From assembly GCF_003075525.1 (NCBI RefSeq), contig NZ_QDDR01000001.1, forward strand, positions 682,001-746,000: a DNA stretch of 64,000 nt, in the 5' to 3' direction. Source of the stretch: Pararhodobacter aggregans (GTDB lineage: Bacteria; Pseudomonadota; Alphaproteobacteria; Rhodobacterales; Rhodobacteraceae). Under the pieces are notes generated by a model. The model saw only the letters and a list, made by a program, of their open reading frames with translations. It had not been told where the DNA came from and did no database searches. The translations under genes were made by a program, and so were the position numbers. Below, in pieces: positions 47,999 to 57,898 of this stretch (positions within the stretch are counted from its first letter, which is position 1; each line of letters opens with the position of its first letter).

Positions 47999-49454
47999 TG
48001 TGCTTCTTCAGCCGCGAGGGCTGGCTGGTCTTGCGGCCCTGATAGGGGTTCTTCTTCGCATCCGAGCGGAAGAACAGGCGAATCGGCGTGCCGGGCATGT
48101 CGAAGCGTTCGCGCAGCCCGTTGACCAGATAGCGGCGATAGGCCTCGGGCAGTTCCTCGGGGTGCGAACATTTCACCACGAAACCCGGGGGGCGCGTCTT
48201 GGCCTGGGTGATGTATTTCAGCTTGATGCGGCGGCCGCCGGGGGCGGGCGGGGGATGCGCCTCGGTCATCGCGCCCAGCCATTGGTTGAGGCGCGAGGTG
48301 CCGACGCGGCGGTTCCAGATCGCATGCGCCCGCAGGATCGCGGCATGCAGACGGTCCAGCCCCCGGCCGGTCTTGGCCGAAACGGTGACCAGCGGCGCGC
48401 CTTTCAGCTGCGGCAAGGCGCGCTCGAACATCTCGAGCAGCGCTTTCAGCTTGTCCTGCTTGTCGTCCTCGAGGTCCCATTTGTTGACCGCGACGACGAC
48501 GGCGCGGCCCTCGGTCTCGGCGAGGTCGGCGATGCGCAGGTCCTGCGTTTCGAACGGGATCTGGGCGTCGAGCAGCACGACCACGACTTCGGCGAATTTC
48601 ACGGCGCGCAGGCCATCCGCAACCGACAGCTTCTCCAGCTTGTCCGTCACCCGGGCGCGGCGCCGCATCCCGGCCGTATCGAACAGCCGCATGGGCGTCT
48701 GGTTCCAGGTGAAGGGCAGGGCGATGGAATCGCGGGTGATCCCGGCCTCCGGCCCGGTCAGCAAGCGGTCCTCGCCGATGATCTTGTTGATGAGCGTGGA
48801 TTTTCCGGCGTTCGGGCGGCCGATCACCGCGACCTGGAGGGGGCGCTTTTCGGTGGGGGCCCAGACCGGGGCCTCTTCACCCTCGGTGTTGTCGTCCTCG
48901 CTGTCCTCGGCGATGGAGACATCGGTCTCCGGCGCCTCGGCGGCGGCGCGTTCCTCGAAGGTGGCGGCCAGCGGCAGGAGTTCGTGGTAAAGCTCGTCGA
49001 TCCCGGCGCCGTGTTCGGCGGACAGGCGAATGGGCTCGCCCAGACCCAGCGAGAAGGCCTCGAGATAGCCGCCCTCGGCCGCGTTGCCCTCGGACTTGTT
49101 GGCGGCGAGGATGACGTGGCGCGCCCGGCGGCGGAGGATGTCGGCGAAGATCTCGTCGGCCGGGGTCACCCCCACCCTCGCGTCGATCATGAAGAGGCAC
49201 ACATCAACCATCTCGACCGCGCGTTCGGTCAGGCGGCGCATCCGGCCTTGCAGGCTGTCGTCGGTCACATTCTCCAGCCCCGCGGTGTCGATCACCGTGA
49301 AGCGCAGGTTGTGCAGACGCGCCTCGCCCTCGCGCAGGTCGCGCGTGACGCCGGGCTGGTCGTCGACCAGGGCCAGCTTCTTGCCGACGAGGCGGTTGAA
49401 GAGCGTGGACTTGCCCACGTTCGGGCGGCCCACGAGGGCGAGGGTGAAGCTCAT
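47982..49454 (-). CDS. der: Ribosome-assembly GTPase Der (EngA)
   Basis: 490 residues with two consecutive GTPase domains: G1 motifs [12 protein letters not shown] and [12 protein letters not shown], with DTAGLE and DTAGMRRR as their G3 motifs, NKSEG and NKWDLE as G4, and the C-terminal KH-like domain ([19 protein letters not shown]). It is essential for 50S maturation. It is the last gene of the YfgM-like/bamB/der run, the same gene neighbourhood as in E. coli. Confidence 0.97.
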   Translation of the reverse strand: MSFTLALVGRPNVGKSTLFNRLVGKKLALVDDQPGVTRDLREGEARLHNLRFTVIDTAGLENVTDDSLQGRMRRLTERAVEMVDVCLFMIDARVGVTPADEIFADILRRRARHVILAANKSEGNAAEGGYLEAFSLGLGEPIRLSAEHGAGIDELYHELLPLAATFEERAAAEAPETDVSIAEDSEDDNTEGEEAPVWAPTEKRPLQVAVIGRPNAGKSTLINKIIGEDRLLTGPEAGITRDSIALPFTWNQTPMRLFDTAGMRRRARVTDKLEKLSVADGLRAVKFAEVVVVLLDAQIPFETQDLRIADLAETEGRAVVVAVNKWDLEDDKQDKLKALLEMFERALPQLKGAPLVTVSAKTGRGLDRLHAAILRAHAIWNRRVGTSRLNQWLGAMTEAHPPPAPGGRRIKLKYITQAKTRPPGFVVKCSHPEELPEAYRRYLVNGLRERFDMPGTPIRLFFRSDAKKNPYQGRKTSQPSRLKKHINPGR

Positions 49455-49515
49455 GATCTACTCGGGTTCAGCGCAAGCCGCCCCGATACGCGGGACTGCC
49501 GCGTTTGTAAAGCGC

Positions 49516-50838
49516 TCAGCGGTAGGCGAGCAGATCCCCGTCGCGGCTGAGGATGTACATGATGCCGCCCGCAACGATCGGGGCCGAGGCCGCGCCGCCG
49601 GGAATCTCGATCTCGGCGGTGGTGTTGCCCGAGACAGGATCGAAGCCCCTGAGCACCCCGTCGCCCGACGCGACCCAGAGCCGTCCGCCGGCCAGGACCG
49701 GCCCGTGCTGCGGATAGATCGCCAGACGGCGGCGCACGCGGGACGTGGTGTAGAGCGGCAGCTCATGCGCCCAGATCAGCGAGCCGTCGCTGGCGTCGAG
49801 CCGGAGCAGGCGGTTCTGGTCGGACACGAGGAAGACCGAGCCGCCCACCGGCCAGACCGGGGCGTTGGCGCCTTCCTCGACCGACCAGATGGTGGCGCCG
49901 CTGCGGGCGTCCATGGCGAAGACCCGGCCCGATTGGTTCGCGGCATAGATGCGGTTGCCCTCGACCACGGGATCGCCGGTCAGCGCCGGGATCGTACCCA
50001 GCGCGGCGCCGGTGCGGCGGCCTGCGGCGACCGTGGTCCAGAGGAGCCCGCCGTTCGAGCGGCGCACGGCGGTCAGTTCCCCGGCCTGGGTCGGGAAGAC
50101 CACGGCTTCCCCGGCGATGGCCGGGGCCGAGCCGCGGGCGATGGTCGACAGCGCGGGCGTGCCGGCCAGGGTCCATTCGATGCGGCCCGTCGCGGCGTCG
50201 AGGCCCCAGAGGGTCGAATCGATGGCCGTGACATAGACCCGGTTGTCGGCGACCGCGGGCGAGCCGGTCAGCGGCGCCGCGAAATCGGTGCGCCAGATCT
50301 CTTGCCCGGTCGCGGCATCGAGCGCGGCCAGATAGGCCTGGGCCGAGGCGACGAAGACCCGGCCCCCCGCCACGGCCAGCGAGCCGCCCGAGGCCGAGGA
50401 GCGCGCATCGCGGGACGGCGTGAGGTCCGTGCCCCAGAGCACCGCGCCCGAGGGCGAGGTCGCCTGCACATGGGCGCGGGCGTCGAGCGTGTAGACGCGG
50501 CCGTCGGCATAGACCGGATCGGTGGTCAGGCGCGCGCGGCGGCTGTCGCCCTGGCCGATCGGGGTAGACCAGATCAGCTGCGGGCTGGCCGAGAGCGCGG
50601 GATGACCCGGGCGGCCGCCGGGCGTGCCCTGGCGCTGGCTCCAGCTGGCATTGGCGCTTTGCCCGGGCAGCGAGATCGGCAGACTGCGGTTGGCGGTCTC
50701 GGCGTCGCTGCCGCCCCAGGGGGCGCGCAGGTCGACGCGCTCGCCTTCCAGCGGGCGCTCGCGGTTGCAGGCAGCCAGCGCGCTGGTGGCCATCAGGGCG
50801 GCAAGGCCGGTCAGGGCGTGTCGGCGGGTCAGGCTCAC
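49516..50838 (-). CDS. bamB: Outer-membrane assembly lipoprotein BamB
   Basis: 440 residues: a signal peptide with a lipobox (ATSALAACN), then a PQQ-like eight-bladed beta-propeller with repeated AxDAxTGxxxW blade motifs (LAALDAATGQEIW, LWGLDAATGRIEW, FAMDARSGATIW). BamB is the lipoprotein partner of BamA in folding outer-membrane proteins. The start is a GTG with GGGAG upstream. It lies between the YfgM-like gene and der. Confidence 0.92.
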   Translation of the reverse strand: MSLTRRHALTGLAALMATSALAACNRERPLEGERVDLRAPWGGSDAETANRSLPISLPGQSANASWSQRQGTPGGRPGHPALSASPQLIWSTPIGQGDSRRARLTTDPVYADGRVYTLDARAHVQATSPSGAVLWGTDLTPSRDARSSASGGSLAVAGGRVFVASAQAYLAALDAATGQEIWRTDFAAPLTGSPAVADNRVYVTAIDSTLWGLDAATGRIEWTLAGTPALSTIARGSAPAIAGEAVVFPTQAGELTAVRRSNGGLLWTTVAAGRRTGAALGTIPALTGDPVVEGNRIYAANQSGRVFAMDARSGATIWSVEEGANAPVWPVGGSVFLVSDQNRLLRLDASDGSLIWAHELPLYTTSRVRRRLAIYPQHGPVLAGGRLWVASGDGVLRGFDPVSGNTTAEIEIPGGAASAPIVAGGIMYILSRDGDLLAYR

Positions 50839-50855
50839 GGTCGCTCTCCCTCGTC

Positions 50856-51515
50856 TCAGCCCAGATCGGTCGGCTGGGCGCCGCCGAGCAGGACGATCAG
50901 TTGCGCGACGCGGCGGCGCAGCCCGTCGGTCAATTCGGGTTCCTGGGCCAGCGCCTGCGCCTGTTGCAGCGCGGCGGCGCGGTCGCCCTGTTCCAGCGCC
51001 AGAAGCGCCAGTTGTTCCAGCGCCAGCGGCCGGAAGGTGCCGCCCGGCGCCGCAAGGCCCTGCAGCGTGGCGCGGCGGTCGTCGGCGGGAATCTCGGCGC
51101 CGCCGATCATCACCCGCTTCAGCGCGGCGATCTGGCGGTAGCTGAGCGGCAGAGTCGCGTCATTCTCGACCGCGGCGAGGGCGGTCAGCGTGCCGGGGCG
51201 GTCGCCCTCGGCCAGATCGGTGGCGGCGATGAGCAGGTTCAGGATGCCCTGGCGGTCGCCCGCGGCCGTCACCCCGCCCAGCGCGGCGCGGCGCGCCTCG
51301 GGGTCGGTCACGTCGAGCGCGGCAACCACCTGATCGCCAAAGGCTTCGGCGGCGGCACGGTCCTGGGCCTTGCGCCATTCGTTATAGGCGGCACCGCCCA
51401 CCAGCACGATCACCAGCACGATGGCGATCCAGCCGTAGCGGCGCATGGCGGCGAACAGGCGGTCGCGCTTGAGTTCCTCGTTCACCTCGTCGATGAAGCT
51501 GTCGGGGTTGCTCAC
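50856..51515 (-). CDS. YfgM-like TPR membrane protein
   Basis: 219 residues: a cytoplasmic N-terminus (FIDEVNEELKRDRL), one membrane helix (GWIAIVLVIVLVGGAAYNEW), and a periplasmic TPR-like helical domain. This is the layout of E. coli YfgM, a chaperone-type ancillary of the Sec translocon encoded just before bamB, as here. GTG 51515 has CGGAGG upstream. It begins the operon with bamB and der. Confidence 0.87.
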   Translation of the reverse strand: MSNPDSFIDEVNEELKRDRLFAAMRRYGWIAIVLVIVLVGGAAYNEWRKAQDRAAAEAFGDQVVAALDVTDPEARRAALGGVTAAGDRQGILNLLIAATDLAEGDRPGTLTALAAVENDATLPLSYRQIAALKRVMIGGAEIPADDRRATLQGLAAPGGTFRPLALEQLALLALEQGDRAAALQQAQALAQEPELTDGLRRRVAQLIVLLGGAQPTDLG

Positions 51516-51895
51516 GTCTCGCCTCCGGGTCCTGCTGGGCAGCCCGCGAGGCGGGCTCGCGGCGCTTTGGTCCCCCTCTTAGCGCGGACCGGCCGGGCTG
51601 CCAAGCCTGCCGCCATCACCCCCGCGTGGGTTTGCCGCTTTTCACGTCAGCGCGGGGCAGGGCTGCCCCTGGGGCAGCGGCCGGGCGCAAGGGGCGGGGT
51701 GACGTGGCGGCAGGCCGCGCGCCGCGATTGCAAAAAAAAGGGGCTGGGAGTAATCCACCGGCCATAGCCTGCCTATATAAGGCACGCGCACGCCAGGGGC
51801 GTGGATCGCGGGGCGCCGGGGTCTGCGCCTTGCGGGTGACGCTTCCGGCGGCGCGAGAAATCCGGGCATGGGTCCGGGCAAGGATGGGTGTAGAC
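51516..51895. other. Divergent promoter region (YfgM-like operon / efflux operon)
   Basis: 380 bp without a plausible gene. The most notable element is TGCCT-ATATA-AGGCA (51770-51784), a small palindrome containing a TATATA that could be the -10 of the efflux operon, preceded by an A8 run at 51732-51739. A hairpin GCCCGCGAGGCGGGC lies at about 51541. Confidence 0.4.
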
Positions 51896-53044
51896 ATGCG
51901 AGTGGTCCCGCTGATTACCGCCACGCTGGTGCTGGTGTTGCTGTACCTGTTCGTGATGGAGCGCGAGACGCTGCTGTCCTGGGTCGGCGTCGAGCCCGCC
52001 CCGGTCGAGGCTGCGGCGCCCGCCGGGGCGGCGATGGCCGCGCCGGTGGCCGAGGATCTGCCCTTTGCCGTGGTCGTCGAGCATCTGGTCGAGCGTGACC
52101 TCGAAAGCGCCATCGTTCTGCGCGGGCGCACCGCCGCCTCGCGCTCGGTCGAGGTTCGGGCCCAGACCACGGGTCTGGTGATCTCGTCGCCGCTGGCGCG
52201 GGGCTCGATGGTGGCCGAGGGCGATGTGCTCTGCGAACTCGATCCCGGCACCCGGGCGGCCTCGATGGCCGAGGCGCGGGCGCGGCTGGCGGGGGCCGAG
52301 GCCGGTCTGGCCGAGGCCGAGCTGAACCGCGCCACCGCCACCCGGCTGGCCGAGGGTGGGTTCCGCGCCCAGAACACCACCGCCAGCGCCGACGCCGCGC
52401 TCGAAGGCGCGCGCGCCTCGGTCGAGGCGGCGCATGCGGGCGTCGAGGCGGCGCAGGCCGAGCTGGACCGCCTGACCATCACCGCGCCCTTTGCCGGGCT
52501 GGTCGAGGCCGATCCGGCCGAGACGGGCAGCCTGATGCAGGCGGGCGGGCTCTGCGCCACGGTGATCCAGCTCGATCCGCTGCTGATCGTGGGCTATGCC
52601 GCCGAGGCGCAGATCGACCGGCTGGCGGTGGGGGCCATGGCGGGCGCGCAGCTGCCCAGCGGCGAGCAGGTTGTGGGGCAGGTGACCTTCCTCGCCCGCG
52701 CCGCCGATCCCGCGACCCGGACCTTCCGCGTCGAGGTGACGGTGCCGAACCCCGATTTCGCCATCCGCGACGGGCTGAGCGCCGACATGCTGGTCGCCGC
52801 CACCGCGACGCGCGGCCATTTGGTGCCGGGTTCGGCGCTGACCATCAACGACGAGGGCGAGCTGGGCCTGCGGCTGGTCGATGCCGAGAGCCGCACCTTC
52901 TTCCAGCCGGTGCGCGTGCTGCGCGACGCGCCGCAGGGTTTCTGGGTCGATGGTCTGCCGACCGAGGCCGATGTCATCGTGGTCGGTCAGGAATATGTCA
53001 CCGACGGGATCGAGGTGCGGGTGACGCGCCGCGGGGAGGAATAG
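51896..53044 (+). CDS. RND efflux periplasmic adaptor (membrane fusion protein)
   Basis: 382 residues: an N-terminal membrane anchor (LITATLVLVLLYLFVME), a barrel-sandwich (VRAQTTGLVISSPLARGSMVAEGDVLCELDPG), a coiled-coil hairpin (ARARLAGAEAGLAEAELNRA), the second lipoyl half (ITAPFAGLVE), and beta-barrel and membrane-proximal domains. ATG 51896 is preferred (AAGGA 11 bases upstream) over ATG 51884. It ends 4 bp before the RND pump gene. It links the pump to an outer-membrane channel, which is not encoded here. Confidence 0.9.
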   Translation: MRVVPLITATLVLVLLYLFVMERETLLSWVGVEPAPVEAAAPAGAAMAAPVAEDLPFAVVVEHLVERDLESAIVLRGRTAASRSVEVRAQTTGLVISSPLARGSMVAEGDVLCELDPGTRAASMAEARARLAGAEAGLAEAELNRATATRLAEGGFRAQNTTASADAALEGARASVEAAHAGVEAAQAELDRLTITAPFAGLVEADPAETGSLMQAGGLCATVIQLDPLLIVGYAAEAQIDRLAVGAMAGAQLPSGEQVVGQVTFLARAADPATRTFRVEVTVPNPDFAIRDGLSADMLVAATATRGHLVPGSALTINDEGELGLRLVDAESRTFFQPVRVLRDAPQGFWVDGLPTEADVIVVGQEYVTDGIEVRVTRRGEE

Positions 53045-53048
53045 CGCG

Positions 53049-56000
53049 ATGTCGGGCATGATCGACTGGGCCGCGGCCCGCGCCCGCATGGTTCTGGCCT
53101 TCGTGGCGCTGACGCTGGCCGCGGGGCTCATGGCCTATGTCGGCCTGCCCAAGGAGGGCGAGCCCGATATCGAGGTGCCCGCGCTGTTCATCTCGGTCCC
53201 GTTCCAAGGGATTTCCGCCAGCGATTCCGAGACCTTGCTGGTCCGGCCGATGGAGCAGGAACTCTCGGGCCTGACCGGGCTTACCGACATGACGGCGACG
53301 GCGTATCAGGGCTATGCCTCGGTCGTGCTGGAATTCGAATTCGACTGGGACAAGAACGCGACCATCGCCGACGTGCGCGACCGGATGAGCCGGGCGGCGA
53401 CGAATTTCCCCGAAGGCGCCGACAGTTACACGATCAACGAATTCAACTTCAGCCAGTTCCCCATCGTCATCGTGGCGGTGGCGGGCGATGTGCCCGAACG
53501 CACCCTGATGCGCGCCGCGACCGATCTGCAGCGCGCCATCGAGGGGGTGGACGCGGTGCTCAGCGCCGAGGTGGCGGGCACCCGCGACGAGATGGTCGAG
53601 GTGGTGATCGACCCCTTGCGGCTGGAAGCCTACAACGTCAGCGCCGGTGAGCTGATAAACGCCGTCACCCTGAACAACCAGCTGGTGGCCGCGGGCGAGA
53701 TCGAAACCGAGAGCGGGCGCTTCTCTCTGTCGCTGCCGGGCTCGTTCGAGGATATCCAGGACATCTACGAGCTGCCGATCAAGGTGAACGGCGACCGCAC
53801 GGTGACGCTGGGCGATCTGGCGACGATCCACATGACCTTTCAGGACCGCACCGGCACGGCGCGCTTCAATGGCGAGCCGACGCTGGCCCTTCAGGTGGTC
53901 AAGCGCAAGGGCTTCAACCTGATCGACACGGTGGCCGCGGTGCGCGCCGCCATCGACGCCGAGGTCGCCACCTGGCCCCAGGCGCTGCAACAGACCATCC
54001 ATGTGACGCCCGCGCTCGACCGCAGCTATCAGGTCGCCTCGATGATCGACCAGCTCGAAGGCTCGGTGCTGACGGCGATCGCGCTGGTCATGATCGTGGT
54101 GCTGGCCTCGCTCGGCACCCGCACGGCGCTGCTGGTCGGCTTCTCGATCCCGTCCTCGTTCCTTCTGTCCTTCATTCTGCTGGGGATCATGGGGGTGACG
54201 ATCTCGAACATCGTCATGTTCGGCCTGATCCTGGCCGTGGGGATGCTGGTCGACGGCGCCATCGTCGTCGCCGAATACGCCGACAACCAGATCGCCGAGG
54301 GCAAGGGGCCGATGGCCGCTTATACCACGGCCGCCAAACGCATGTTCTGGCCGGTCGTCTCCTCGACCGCGACGACGCTCTGCGCCTTCCTGCCGATGCT
54401 GTTCTGGCCGGGCGTGGCGGGCGAGTTCATGGGCATGCTGCCGGTCACGCTGATCTTCGTGCTGGCCTCGTCGCTGATCGTGGCGCTGATCTATCTGCCG
54501 ATCCTGGGCGGCGTCACCGGTCGCATCGCGCGGCGCTTCGACCAGATCGCGCAGGGGCTGCGGCGCCTGCCCTGGCTGGCGCGCGTGCCGGTCATGCTGC
54601 TGGCGCTGGCCCTGCTGGCGGGCGGGGTGGTGGCGATGCTGAACCCGGGGCTGCTGTTCCCCGATCCGGCCGCGCGGCTGGCGATGGGGGCGCTGGCCGT
54701 GGTGCCCGGCGCGCTAGGCATGGCGCTGGGCGCGGCGGGCATGTCGATCACGCTGAACGCGCTGAAGCCGCGGGCCCGGCCGAAACCCGTGGACGCCACC
54801 TATCGCCACACGCTGTTCGGCTGGATCACCAAGCTGATCGTCGGCAATCCGGTGATGCCCTTCGTCGCCACCGCCACCATCGTCTTCGCCGTCTGGCAGG
54901 TATTCACCTATTACGGCGAGAACAATTACGGCGTCGATTTCTTCGTCGAGACCGAGCCCGAGCAGGGCATCGTCTATGTCCGTGCCCGCGGCAACCTGTC
55001 GCTCGCCGAAAAGGACGCCATGCTGGCCCAGGTCGAGGCCATCGTGCTGGAGGAACCCGGCGTCGCCGCGAGCTTCGCCTTCGGCGGCTCGGGCGGGCTC
55101 AATTCCAACACCGGCGGCGGGCAGGCGCCCCGCGACGCCGTCGGCCAGATCCAGTTCGAACTGGTCAACTGGGATCAGCGCGGCGGCCATCCCGAGATGC
55201 TGGGCCAGGCGATCCTCGACCGGATGGAGGCGCGCTTCCAGCAGATCCCGGGGATCATCACCGAATACATGATCATGTCGGGGGGGCCCGCCTCGGCCAA
55301 GCCGATCCATCTGCGGCTGACCGGGCAGGATTTCGACGCGCTGGGTCAGGCGGTCGACATCGTGCAGGCCCGCATGCGCGAGATCGGCGGCATCACCGGC
55401 ATCGAGGACAGCCGCCCCTTGCCCGGCATCGACTGGGAAATCCGCGTCGATACGGCGATGGCCGGACGGTTCGGGGCGGATGTGGCGACGGTCGGCGGCA
55501 TGGTGCAGCTGGTCACCCGCGGCATCATGCTGGACACGATGCGGGTCGAGACCTCGGACGAGGAAATCGAGATCCGCGTCCGCCTGCCCGAGGAAGACCG
55601 CCTGCTGGCGACGCTGGACACGCTGCGGGTGCCTACGGCGCGCGGGCTGGTGCCGCTCTCCAACTTCGTCACCCGCGCCCCGGTGGCGCTGCGCGGCACC
55701 ATCGACCGCTACGGCGAGGAACGCTATTTCGACGTCAAGGCCGATGCCGCGCCCGCCATGCTGAGCGTGGTCGATGCCGGGGGGCAGAGCCTGCGGCTGG
55801 TGCCGGCGGCGCAGGTCGATCCGCGGCTGCATCCGGCGGGCTCGGCCGAGGCCGAAGCCGCGCGCGCGGCCCGGGCCGAAATTACCGGGGCCGGGCAGCA
55901 TCTGGTGCCGGTCACGCCCTCGGAACGGATCGCGGCGCTGACCCAATGGCTCACCGCCGAGACGCCGCTGCCCGACGGCGTCAACTGGCAATGGACCGGC

Positions 56001-56765
56001 GAGCAGCAGGACCAGGAAGAGACCGGCGCCTTCCTCGGCGTCGCCTTCAGCGCGGCGCTGGGGCTGATGTTCATCATCCTGCTGGCGCAGTTCAACAGCT
56101 TCTACAACGCCATTCTGGTGCTGCTGGCGGTGGTTCTGTCCACGGCGGGCGTGCTGATCGGCATGCTGGTGATGGGGCAGAGCTTTTCCATGATCATGAC
56201 CGGCACGGGCGTGGTGGCGCTGGCCGGGATCGTGGTGAACAACAACATCGTGCTGATTGATACCTATCAGGAATTCGTCCGCTACATGCCGCGGCTCGAG
56301 GCCATCGTGCGCACGGCGGAACAGCGGCTGCGGCCGGTGCTGCTGACCACGATCACCACCATGGCGGGGCTGGCCCCGATGATGCTGGGGCTTTCCATCG
56401 ATTTCGTGAATGGCGGCTACACGATCGACAGCCCGACCTCGATGTGGTGGAAACCGCTGGCGACGGCGGTGGTCTTCGGGCTCGGCGTCTCGACGGTGCT
56501 GACGCTGGTGCTGACCCCGGCGCTGCTGGCGGTCCGGGTCTGGGTCGAGGCCTTCTTCAAGGCGGTGCTGCCCTTCCTGCGCTCGCTGGCCGGGGGACGC
56601 GCGCGCGACGACCGCAGGCTCAAGCGCCGCACTGGCCGCGTGCGCCATGCCGAGATCATCTGGGACCCGACTGGCGCCCCCGCCGCGCCCGCCTCGGTCC
56701 CGGAAAAGCGCCCCGAGACACCCGTCCGCGGGGCCCCCGGCACGCCCCGCCACGCGGCGGAATAG
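53049..56765 (+). CDS. RND-family efflux pump, enlarged
   Basis: 1238 residues, about 200 longer than AcrB-type pumps. Core RND features are present: the first helix, periplasmic loops (YQGYASVVLEFEFDWDKNA), the TM4 acidic region (LILAVGMLVDGAIVVAEYADN), and the C-terminal helices with GVVALAGIVVNNNIVLIDTYQE. Extra parts: two additional hydrophobic helices in the middle (VPVMLLALALLAGGVVAML and MGALAVVPGALGMALGAAGM) and a ~60-residue basic, Pro-rich cytoplasmic tail. The first of these replaces the usual simple TM6-to-loop junction. It is a proton-driven exporter with unknown substrate. No local regulator is present. Confidence 0.92.
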   Translation: MSGMIDWAAARARMVLAFVALTLAAGLMAYVGLPKEGEPDIEVPALFISVPFQGISASDSETLLVRPMEQELSGLTGLTDMTATAYQGYASVVLEFEFDWDKNATIADVRDRMSRAATNFPEGADSYTINEFNFSQFPIVIVAVAGDVPERTLMRAATDLQRAIEGVDAVLSAEVAGTRDEMVEVVIDPLRLEAYNVSAGELINAVTLNNQLVAAGEIETESGRFSLSLPGSFEDIQDIYELPIKVNGDRTVTLGDLATIHMTFQDRTGTARFNGEPTLALQVVKRKGFNLIDTVAAVRAAIDAEVATWPQALQQTIHVTPALDRSYQVASMIDQLEGSVLTAIALVMIVVLASLGTRTALLVGFSIPSSFLLSFILLGIMGVTISNIVMFGLILAVGMLVDGAIVVAEYADNQIAEGKGPMAAYTTAAKRMFWPVVSSTATTLCAFLPMLFWPGVAGEFMGMLPVTLIFVLASSLIVALIYLPILGGVTGRIARRFDQIAQGLRRLPWLARVPVMLLALALLAGGVVAMLNPGLLFPDPAARLAMGALAVVPGALGMALGAAGMSITLNALKPRARPKPVDATYRHTLFGWITKLIVGNPVMPFVATATIVFAVWQVFTYYGENNYGVDFFVETEPEQGIVYVRARGNLSLAEKDAMLAQVEAIVLEEPGVAASFAFGGSGGLNSNTGGGQAPRDAVGQIQFELVNWDQRGGHPEMLGQAILDRMEARFQQIPGIITEYMIMSGGPASAKPIHLRLTGQDFDALGQAVDIVQARMREIGGITGIEDSRPLPGIDWEIRVDTAMAGRFGADVATVGGMVQLVTRGIMLDTMRVETSDEEIEIRVRLPEEDRLLATLDTLRVPTARGLVPLSNFVTRAPVALRGTIDRYGEERYFDVKADAAPAMLSVVDAGGQSLRLVPAAQVDPRLHPAGSAEAEAARAARAEITGAGQHLVPVTPSERIAALTQWLTAETPLPDGVNWQWTGEQQDQEETGAFLGVAFSAALGLMFIILLAQFNSFYNAILVLLAVVLSTAGVLIGMLVMGQSFSMIMTGTGVVALAGIVVNNNIVLIDTYQEFVRYMPRLEAIVRTAEQRLRPVLLTTITTMAGLAPMMLGLSIDFVNGGYTIDSPTSMWWKPLATAVVFGLGVSTVLTLVLTPALLAVRVWVEAFFKAVLPFLRSLAGGRARDDRRLKRRTGRVRHAEIIWDPTGAPAAPASVPEKRPETPVRGAPGTPRHAAE

Positions 56766-56840
56766 GCGAGGTGTTTCGCCCTCGTTGCCCGCTGCCGCGG
56801 GCGCCTCGGGCGACCAACGGCGCGGCGTGCCGCCGCGCCG

Positions 56841-57028
56841 AAGAAGGGGGGCTTTCTGCCCCCCTCTTGGCCTGAAGGCCAATTCACCCCCCGAGGATAT
56901 TTGCAGCGCAAAGAAGTCGGCGTAACGCCCTCTTAATCTTCATCTTTGTTCTTCAAATATCCACGGGGTTTCCAAAGGGGGGCGTACCCCCCTTTGGGCA
57001 GGGGGTGCGGGGGGCGGCAGCCCCCCGC
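56841..57028. repeat. Convergent-gene palindromic element, copy C
   Basis: Order: terminator-like hairpin AAGAAGGGGGGC/GCCCCCCTCTT (56841-56868); left arm GGATATTTG...AAAGA (56895-56914); right arm ATCTTTG...AAATATCC (56942-56962); CCAAAGGGGGG/CCCCCCTTTGG (56972-56997); GCGGGGGGC/GCCCCCCGC (57007-57028). The same modules as copy B, in inverted order. It lies between the convergent RND and DUF3445 genes. Confidence 0.85.
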
Positions 57029-57040
57029 ATGACCCGGCCT

Positions 57041-57817
57041 CTACCGTGGCCGGGCCGAAAAGGCCGCCTCTTCCTCGGCCGTCAGCATTTCGCGCGCCAC
57101 GACATACGTGTGGATCGAGAAGATCACCGCCTGCGTCCGGGGCAGCCGCATCAGCCCCTGCCGTTCGCTGCGGATGAAACCGCGCGGGCCTTCGGGCTTC
57201 TCCCGCCGGTTGGCCTCGGACCGCGGCTGGTAGAGCGAGGGATCGACGTAATCGAGCACATTCGCCCGCCAGAGCGGCTGCCCGACCCGCACCGCGTCGA
57301 ACAGCCGCTGCACGCGGGCCGCGAGCCCCTCGTCATAGACCGAGACCGGGCGGTGGATGCCGGGCAGGCCGCGGCCGAGTTTCTCGACCAGCGTCCAGCT
57401 GGCGGGAAAACAGAGCACGGCGGCGGTCAGGACATGATGCCCCTCGGGACCCGCTTCCATGACGCAGAGATCCTCCTGCACCAGCTGCCCCAGCCGGGCG
57501 AGCACCGGGCCGCCATCCGCCACCAGCCGCCCGTCCGGGCAGCGCCAGGCCGCCCCCTCACGGGCGAAGCCGAGGCCGGGCAACCGTGCCTCCACCGCCT
57601 CGGCCAGTTCCGCCACCGCCGGTTCCGAACCGGGCAGGGCTCCGGTCACCGCCCCGGGCTCGCCGGCGATCAGCCGTGCGCGTTCCGCCATCTGCCCGGC
57701 ATAGGCCTCGTCCACCCGCAGCCAATCCTCCGGGTCCATGGGCAGGATCCCCGGCAGCCGGGTCAGGCGCGGGTCCATCCAGACCTTGAAGGGCAGGGAA
57801 TCGTGCAAAATCGCCAT
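57041..57817 (-). CDS. DUF3445 / haem-dependent oxidative N-demethylase (HODM)-like protein
   Basis: 258 residues of the DUF3445 family, now linked to the alpha subunit of haem-dependent oxidative N-demethylase. Family features: an N-terminal LPGILPMDPEDWLRVD segment, the central ASWTLVEKLGRGLPGIHRPV (a family His), and the C-terminal LPRTQAVIFSIHTYVV. In relatives the enzyme demethylates dimethylamine-type substrates. ATG 57817 is 81 bp from the divergent dddP start, so they share a promoter region. Only this subunit is present; activity is inferred. Confidence 0.82.
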   Translation of the reverse strand: MAILHDSLPFKVWMDPRLTRLPGILPMDPEDWLRVDEAYAGQMAERARLIAGEPGAVTGALPGSEPAVAELAEAVEARLPGLGFAREGAAWRCPDGRLVADGGPVLARLGQLVQEDLCVMEAGPEGHHVLTAAVLCFPASWTLVEKLGRGLPGIHRPVSVYDEGLAARVQRLFDAVRVGQPLWRANVLDYVDPSLYQPRSEANRREKPEGPRGFIRSERQGLMRLPRTQAVIFSIHTYVVAREMLTAEEEAAFSARPR

Positions 57818-57898
57818 GGGATCGGGGCTCCGGGTCGCGTTCAGGCCAGACCCGCCCCCGGCCCCGCGCGAGGCTTCCCGGGGACAGGAGGCGCGACG

